The notes under the pieces: model-generated | The model's input: the letters and a program-made list of their open reading frames with translations, nothing else | The model's database searches: none | What the model was told of the DNA's origin: nothing | In this document: in pieces, positions 59,674-64,000 of the stretch | Position numbering within the stretch: the first letter of the stretch is position 1 | Layout: every line of letters starts with the position of its first letter | Assembly (NCBI GenBank): GCA_959347315.1 | Contig: OY365817.1 | Span: 3,827,337-3,891,336, forward strand | Reading direction: 5' to 3' | Length of the DNA stretch: 64,000 nucleotides | From: Bimastos eiseni | Lineage: Eukaryota > Annelida > Clitellata > Crassiclitellata > Lumbricidae | Made by a program: the position numbers and the translations under genes

Positions 59674-59868
59674 TTCGAGTGTTCAGTTTTCAAGAGCAGC
59701 ATATCATCAGTAGATGAGAAAGTCAAGACAGAAGGGCAAAGAGTTAAATTGGAACAGGCTGCCGCTACAGCATTGGTTAAGCTGGACACCGACTCTGATG
59801 AGTCTGACAGTAGCAGCAACACCGTTGTTGTTTTCGATTCCGAAACTGAACCGTCACAGCCAGCTTGA
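59674..59868 (+). CDS. short unrecognised open frame with an acidic Ser/Asp-rich tail
   Basis: 64 codons, then TGA at 59866. The frame reads ...SSISSVDEKVKTEGQR then VKLEQAAATALVKLDTDSDE, a run of SDSSSN and VFDSETEPSQPA. The composition is like a genuine acidic C-terminus, with an acceptor-like ttcag at about 59686. It could be the end of a transposon or host protein; upstream exons were not found. Confidence 0.3.
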   Translation, partial: FECSVFKSSISSVDEKVKTEGQRVKLEQAAATALVKLDTDSDESDSSSNTVVVFDSETEPSQPA

Positions 59869-59905
59869 AGGGCGTGATACACCTCATGAGGGGTATCACG
59901 CCCTT
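59868..59905. repeat. 38-bp near-perfect palindrome
   Basis: Arms AAGGGCGTGATAC and GTATCACGCCCTT flank the self-complementary centre CCTCATGAGG, with only the A/G pair between arm and centre unpaired. It begins on the last base of the TGA of the preceding frame. Confidence 0.9.
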
Positions 59906-59982
59906 CACTCAGGATTTCTTGTGACTCGTGAAGTTACTACTGCATTGAGTCAGACAGCCACGGAGCAGCCGTTTTGGCGCAG

Positions 59983-60867
59983 GACGTTTTGGCGCAGATA
60001 TCTGATACAATATATAATGTAACACGAAGCATGATCGATGATAATAACTATGCTAAACTGGGAACTGGAATGATGAAAGACTCATGCTTAAACAGAAGCG
60101 GGATGGATATGAGAATTCTACTCGTCTTGGAACCCTTTTAGTCACAACCTTTTTTTATCAATTTCGCTTCCAATTAAACTGCATTATTTTTCATCAATCC
60201 ATCTGCTGCCACTTAAGCATGATTATTTTCATCAATCCAGCTAACATTTGGGCCTGATTGTTTTCATAAATCCGGCTTCCATTTAGGCATGATTATTTTC
60301 ATTTATTCGGCTTCCATTTAAGCATGATTATTTTCATCAATCTAGCTTTCATTTAAGCATGATTGTTTTCATCAATCCAGCTTCCATTTAAGCATGATTA
60401 TTTTCTATATCACGCTTCCATTTAGGCATGATTGTTTTCATCAATCAAGTTTCTATTTAAACATGGTTATTTTCATCAATCCGGCTTCCAATTAAGAATA
60501 ATTGTTTTCATCTATCCAGCTTCCATTTAAGCGTGATTATTTTCATCGATCCAGCTTCCATTTAAGCATTATTATTTTCATCAATCCAGATTTCATTTAA
60601 GCGTGATTATTTTCGTAATCCAGCTTCTATTTAAGCACGATTATTTTTCGTCAATCCAACTCCAAGTTTAAGAGTATCCTTTTCATTGATCCGGCTCCTA
60701 GCTAAAAATGATTAAGAACCCATCTTCTACAACCGACGCTCCCGACGCTTAACCTGATTTGCCATGTGGAATAATTTACGACAATAAAGTGTAGATTGCC
60801 ATTTAATACATTTAAATACTACATAATATACCATATTATTGTATCAGAGATCTGCGCCAAAACGTCG
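59983..60867. mobile_element. inverted-repeat element (acgttttggcgcagat ends) carrying a 35-bp minisatellite
   Basis: The left arm acgttttggcgcagatatct then gatacaatat, and the right arm in reverse complement acgttttggcgcagatctct then gatacaataat, form about 40-base inverted repeats. Outside the left arm, gttttggcgcag occurs once more at 59971. No transposase is encoded; the interior is mostly the minisatellite. Confidence 0.6.
60140..60715 (+). repeat. 35-bp minisatellite, about 15 copies
   Basis: Consensus gcatgattattttcatcaat plus ccagcttccatttaa, with 5-25 percent divergence between copies. It is related to the array at 35885-36130. Confidence 0.9.
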
Positions 60868-60899
60868 CGTACCGGACAGCCACCAGTAATCGTATTGCT

Positions 60900-62060
60900 T
60901 CTCATGATATTGTCTGCGATAGCTTAAACTAACCAACTTTGACATAAGTGGATCATCGCTCGTAGGGCGCTATCCGGCTGGCAAGAATGAGACATCGTGA
61001 AGCCTTCACTGCAGATATACAGACGACAGTTCGCCCAACATTGTAATTAAAAGATGATGGACGACTTCACATGTTATTGTAGAGGTTGTGCCGAGAGAAT
61101 CCCCATTGTCGTCTTGGGACAAGATGTCATATATCTGCTCCTATAGTTCCAACGCAAATGACGAAACTGTGGTTCAAACCGTCGATGAATGGAGGTTGCG
61201 CCATCAAACTGAGGGATTATGTTTTGACACGACTGACTCTAACATTGAATTGCGAGGAGGAGTTTGCGTCAGACTGGAGACAGAACTCGGATGTGAACTG
61301 TTGGACCTTGCTTGTTGTCATCATAATAATATTATTTCTGATACAACGATGGTGTTTCAAAATCTCAAAACATAGAACTTTTCAGTCATTTTGAGATTAC
61401 TGGCCTCGTGTTAATAAAACTGCCTTCAAAACGGCCACAGAAGATAAGATAATCGCTCCATTGAAGCTACCTGGCACGATGTCTGCAACAGCACAACTGA
61501 CAGAGTCCCAGTCTAGAGATGATTACCTTGAACTACTCGAACTGACCGTCATCTTCTGGGGAGCCAATCCACCACGCGGCATCCATTATAAACTGATCGA
61601 TGTGATAACTGATCAGTTACACATTAACTATGTAGTCTAGACCAGTAAACCATTTCTATCCAGCACAGCCTCTAGTCTTATTTTGCTTTTCTCAGAACCT
61701 GCATCTTCTCGGGCCTTGCGCGCTAGCAGCGTTTCTGAACGGTTCACCATTATATGGGCGCCATATAAATACTCAAATACAATACAATATTCCTACTACA
61801 ATGAGCAGAATTGATTCCTGGTTAATAAACGGTGGTCATAAAGATTTATGGTTGATTACGACTATTATGCTTATTGTATGAGTACTCGACTGTTCGACGT
61901 GTTCGAATTATTTGATATTATTTAACATCATTAAAGGGTCAAGCTTTGATGGCATTGTGCAAGTCCTAAATAATAATATCTCTAATAAGACTTTTTGAGT
62001 GATGTTTCTATAGGCAATCGAACCAAATGAAACCTTGGAGAACAGCAGTTTCAAACTTTT
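60900..62060. other. stretch without a supportable gene
   Basis: Two overlapping frames of about 100 codons at 61086-61394 (+) match nothing known. 61690-61795 has a ggcgccatataaatactc end similar to the LINE tails. Confidence 0.35.
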
Positions 62061-62065
62061 ATTTT

Positions 62066-62420
62066 TAGTGACCACCCTATTGTATACGTATACCCAAATA
62101 CACGTTGGATCTCGTCTGAGGCTGTACGATGTATCGCTTGGTCGGGCGCTAATTGCTGCTTTGTTGACACTCCTGTGAGACACTCTGTCTGCTTGTCTAT
62201 GCGGCTGTTAGTTTTGTTTATCTACCGGGATCTGATTGATGCTTTTAATTTGATTCATTTCTTGATCAATCTTTGTATTAAAATATACAGATACACATTG
62301 GATCTCGTCTAGCGCTGTACGATGCATAGCTTGATGGAGTGCTTAATTGACGTTCATGACAGGCCGTGAGTCTCTCTGTCTCCCTGTCTACCCGTTTGCT
62401 TGTTTGTTCATTTCCATGTC
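62066..62420 (+). repeat. dispersed repeat family Z, copies 2 and 3 in tandem
   Basis: Two copies of cacgttggatctcgtct / cacattggatctcgtct followed by gctgtacgatg and gctaattg or gcttaattg blocks, about 205 bases apart. Confidence 0.7.
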
Positions 62421-62849
62421 GTTACCCGTGTCTATGTCTGTGTGTACCAAGCGGTGACGATTTGAGTCATATTTATACGAATTGTTTGACCTGCATCTGT
62501 GCGTGTGCGTGTGTTTGTGTAGATGGTGGATGCGTGTATGTTGAAATCATACTATAACATTTACAGGCTTTCCCAGTATAAAATCGAGCTGCGTGCAGTA
62601 CTACAGAGCACCTATTGAATTTGACCGTTTGGTTTCGCAAATTATTCTTGGGAGTCTGTAGAATAACGATTCGCAAAGAAGCTTTGAACTCTTCCGTTTC
62701 ACGTTAATGGCTGAACGCTCTAACGGATATGCTATTGCATGGCAGCTGTTTTTGATAATAGATTACGATTTAAGAGCGTTGTGGGTTTTAAAAGGTTTTC
62801 GATGAAGTTCTCATTACAACTACTATCAAATGAGAGTAACTATGACATT

Positions 62850-63000
62850 CTTTAGGTTTGCCAAATGGGATGGGAGCAAGTATGACATTCTTTAAAAAGG
62901 GAGTTAGTATGCAATTCTTTAGGTAACCAAATGGGAATAACTATGACCTTCCTTATGCAACTATGATCTTCTTTAGGTAACTAAGCCTTATGGTTTCTGT
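62850..63000. repeat. short degenerate repeat (ctatgacattctttaggt)
   Basis: About four copies of a 40-50 base unit containing tatgacattcttta and ccaaatggga. Confidence 0.65.
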
Positions 63001-63347
63001 TGGAGTCCGTTTTAATATGGCCGAGTCCATTATAATATCAAGGGTATGGTGCGGGATAGGTATGTGGATATATATTGGATATACTGCGTTAGAAAATTTC
63101 GACGATAACCCTGAAAGACACTGCATTTATAAGTCTTCTTACCACTGTTGCTATGTATAACAAATACGCTGATAGGTTGGACGAACAGCCTATAATATGA
63201 TACGTGGCGCTTCTCTTGGTTGCTAGGTTACGCTTAGCGTGGATGGGGAGTGTCTGTCGCTGAGGATTGTGAGCGAGTCGATTATAATTGCCATTGCATA
63301 TTGTGGGTTAGGCGTGATAGCAAGTATGTTGATTTATATCGAGTCTG

Positions 63348-63540
63348 GGTCCGTATGGGCTCGCGCTTTGAGTAAAACGGGGAAACAGTCTACTGCGGAA
63401 TGCAATGCGCATGCAAAGCGGGGTACCAGCGTAGGGTTTACAACCTCTTTTACATCTCTCAGCTACCCCTACCTCGTGACGTCATCTATTCAGAGGGCTC
63501 TATTGTCCTTGAACCGGGAGTTAATACACTACTGAGGCGA
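63348..63540 (+). repeat. inverted partner of the repeat at 57604-57810
   Basis: actgcggaatgcaatgcgca, ctacctcgtgacgtcatcta and tctattgtccttgaaccg align with the reverse complement of the 57.7-kb copy. Confidence 0.75.
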
Positions 63541-63626
63541 ACACAACGTAGAGCATACTTCTTTGAAAGTTACCTCTCTACGAAGTTCAGAAGTGCATTA
63601 GAGCGGTGTGCATATACAACAAGTAG

Positions 63627-63826
63627 CAGAGGTGTAACATGCGGGGGGCAGAGGGGCACTTTGAGTTGACTATTGTTAACATAATTCGTACCACTTCATT
63701 TTTCAAATTTCTGGGGAGGGGAAAAAATTCAAAAAGTGGGGGGGGGGGGCAATAAAAATTATTTGCGTTTCGCGCAATATTTTGCAGGTTATGCACCCCA
63801 CTTTTCGAAACCTTGTTACACCTCTG
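63627..63826. mobile_element. 200-bp hAT-like MITE with perfect 8-bp target duplication
   Basis: The ends cagaggtgtaaca and tgttacacctctg are perfect inverted repeats. ACAAGTAG occurs exactly on both sides (63619-63626 and 63827-63834). The interior has a (g)n run and no coding sequence. Confidence 0.9.
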
Positions 63827-64000
63827 ACAAGTAGGGTTGCCAGGTAGTCTTTAGAAAATTACCGGACAACGGCGAACGAGTTGCGGGGTCAGGGTGGTTT
63901 TGGGGGCGGGAGGGGGTGTACCCGTAGGGATGTTGACCAGGTCTAATTTGCTTCAGTTTGACGACATTGTGTGATATTAAAGATCGTTTGCGTTACCCTC

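Overview
This is nuclear DNA from an animal, most likely a marine invertebrate. Genes are split into short exons by AT-rich introns with GT-AG boundaries (one GC-AG). The proteins are animal orthologues: NXT1/2, WAPL, S-adenosylmethionine synthetase and a sesquipedalian/PHETA-type PH protein. Intergenic DNA and introns hold many non-LTR retrotransposon tails, tRNA-derived SINEs, hAT-like and piggyBac-like MITEs, a Helitron-like element, a Polinton/Maverick remnant and many micro- and minisatellites. The repeat spectrum would fit an invertebrate deuterostome such as an echinoderm, but I cannot fix the species. A 200-base run of N at 43801-44000 shows a scaffolded assembly.

Layout. 1-1.9 kb: last two coding exons of an NXT1/2 (p15, NTF2-like mRNA export) gene on the + strand. 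4.1-23.2 kb: a complete WAPL cohesin-release factor on the - strand with 16 coding exons, plus a probable 5' UTR exon and an ETS/NRF1/YY1 promoter near 23.1 kb. 24.1-33.5 kb: a complete S-adenosylmethionine synthetase (MAT) gene on the + strand with 8 coding exons, head-to-head with WAPL about 1 kb away. Its introns carry a truncated LINE (intron 1), a 32-copy 38-bp minisatellite (intron 3), an array of decoy 3' splice sites (intron 4) and long microsatellites (intron 6). 35.0-38.4 kb: a PHETA/sesquipedalian gene (+) with a single coding exon. 41.8-42.9 kb: two exons of an unrecognised coiled-coil protein (-). From 44 kb to the end I see no confident host gene; the DNA is mostly dispersed repeats, with a compact degraded Polinton block (capsid and protease genes) at 57.9-58.9 kb.

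No operon-like or defence system is present. NXT (mRNA export), WAPL (cohesin unloading), MAT (methyl-donor synthesis) and PHETA (endosome recycling) are unrelated housekeeping genes that happen to be neighbours. The most unusual observations are the tandem copies of the exon-5 acceptor in MAT intron 4 next to a GC donor, two Gly-to-Ser changes in MAT family motifs, the repeat-expanded segment in the WAPL N-terminal exon, the apparent lack of one conserved WAPL segment, and the Polinton remnant lying between two distant inverted repeats.
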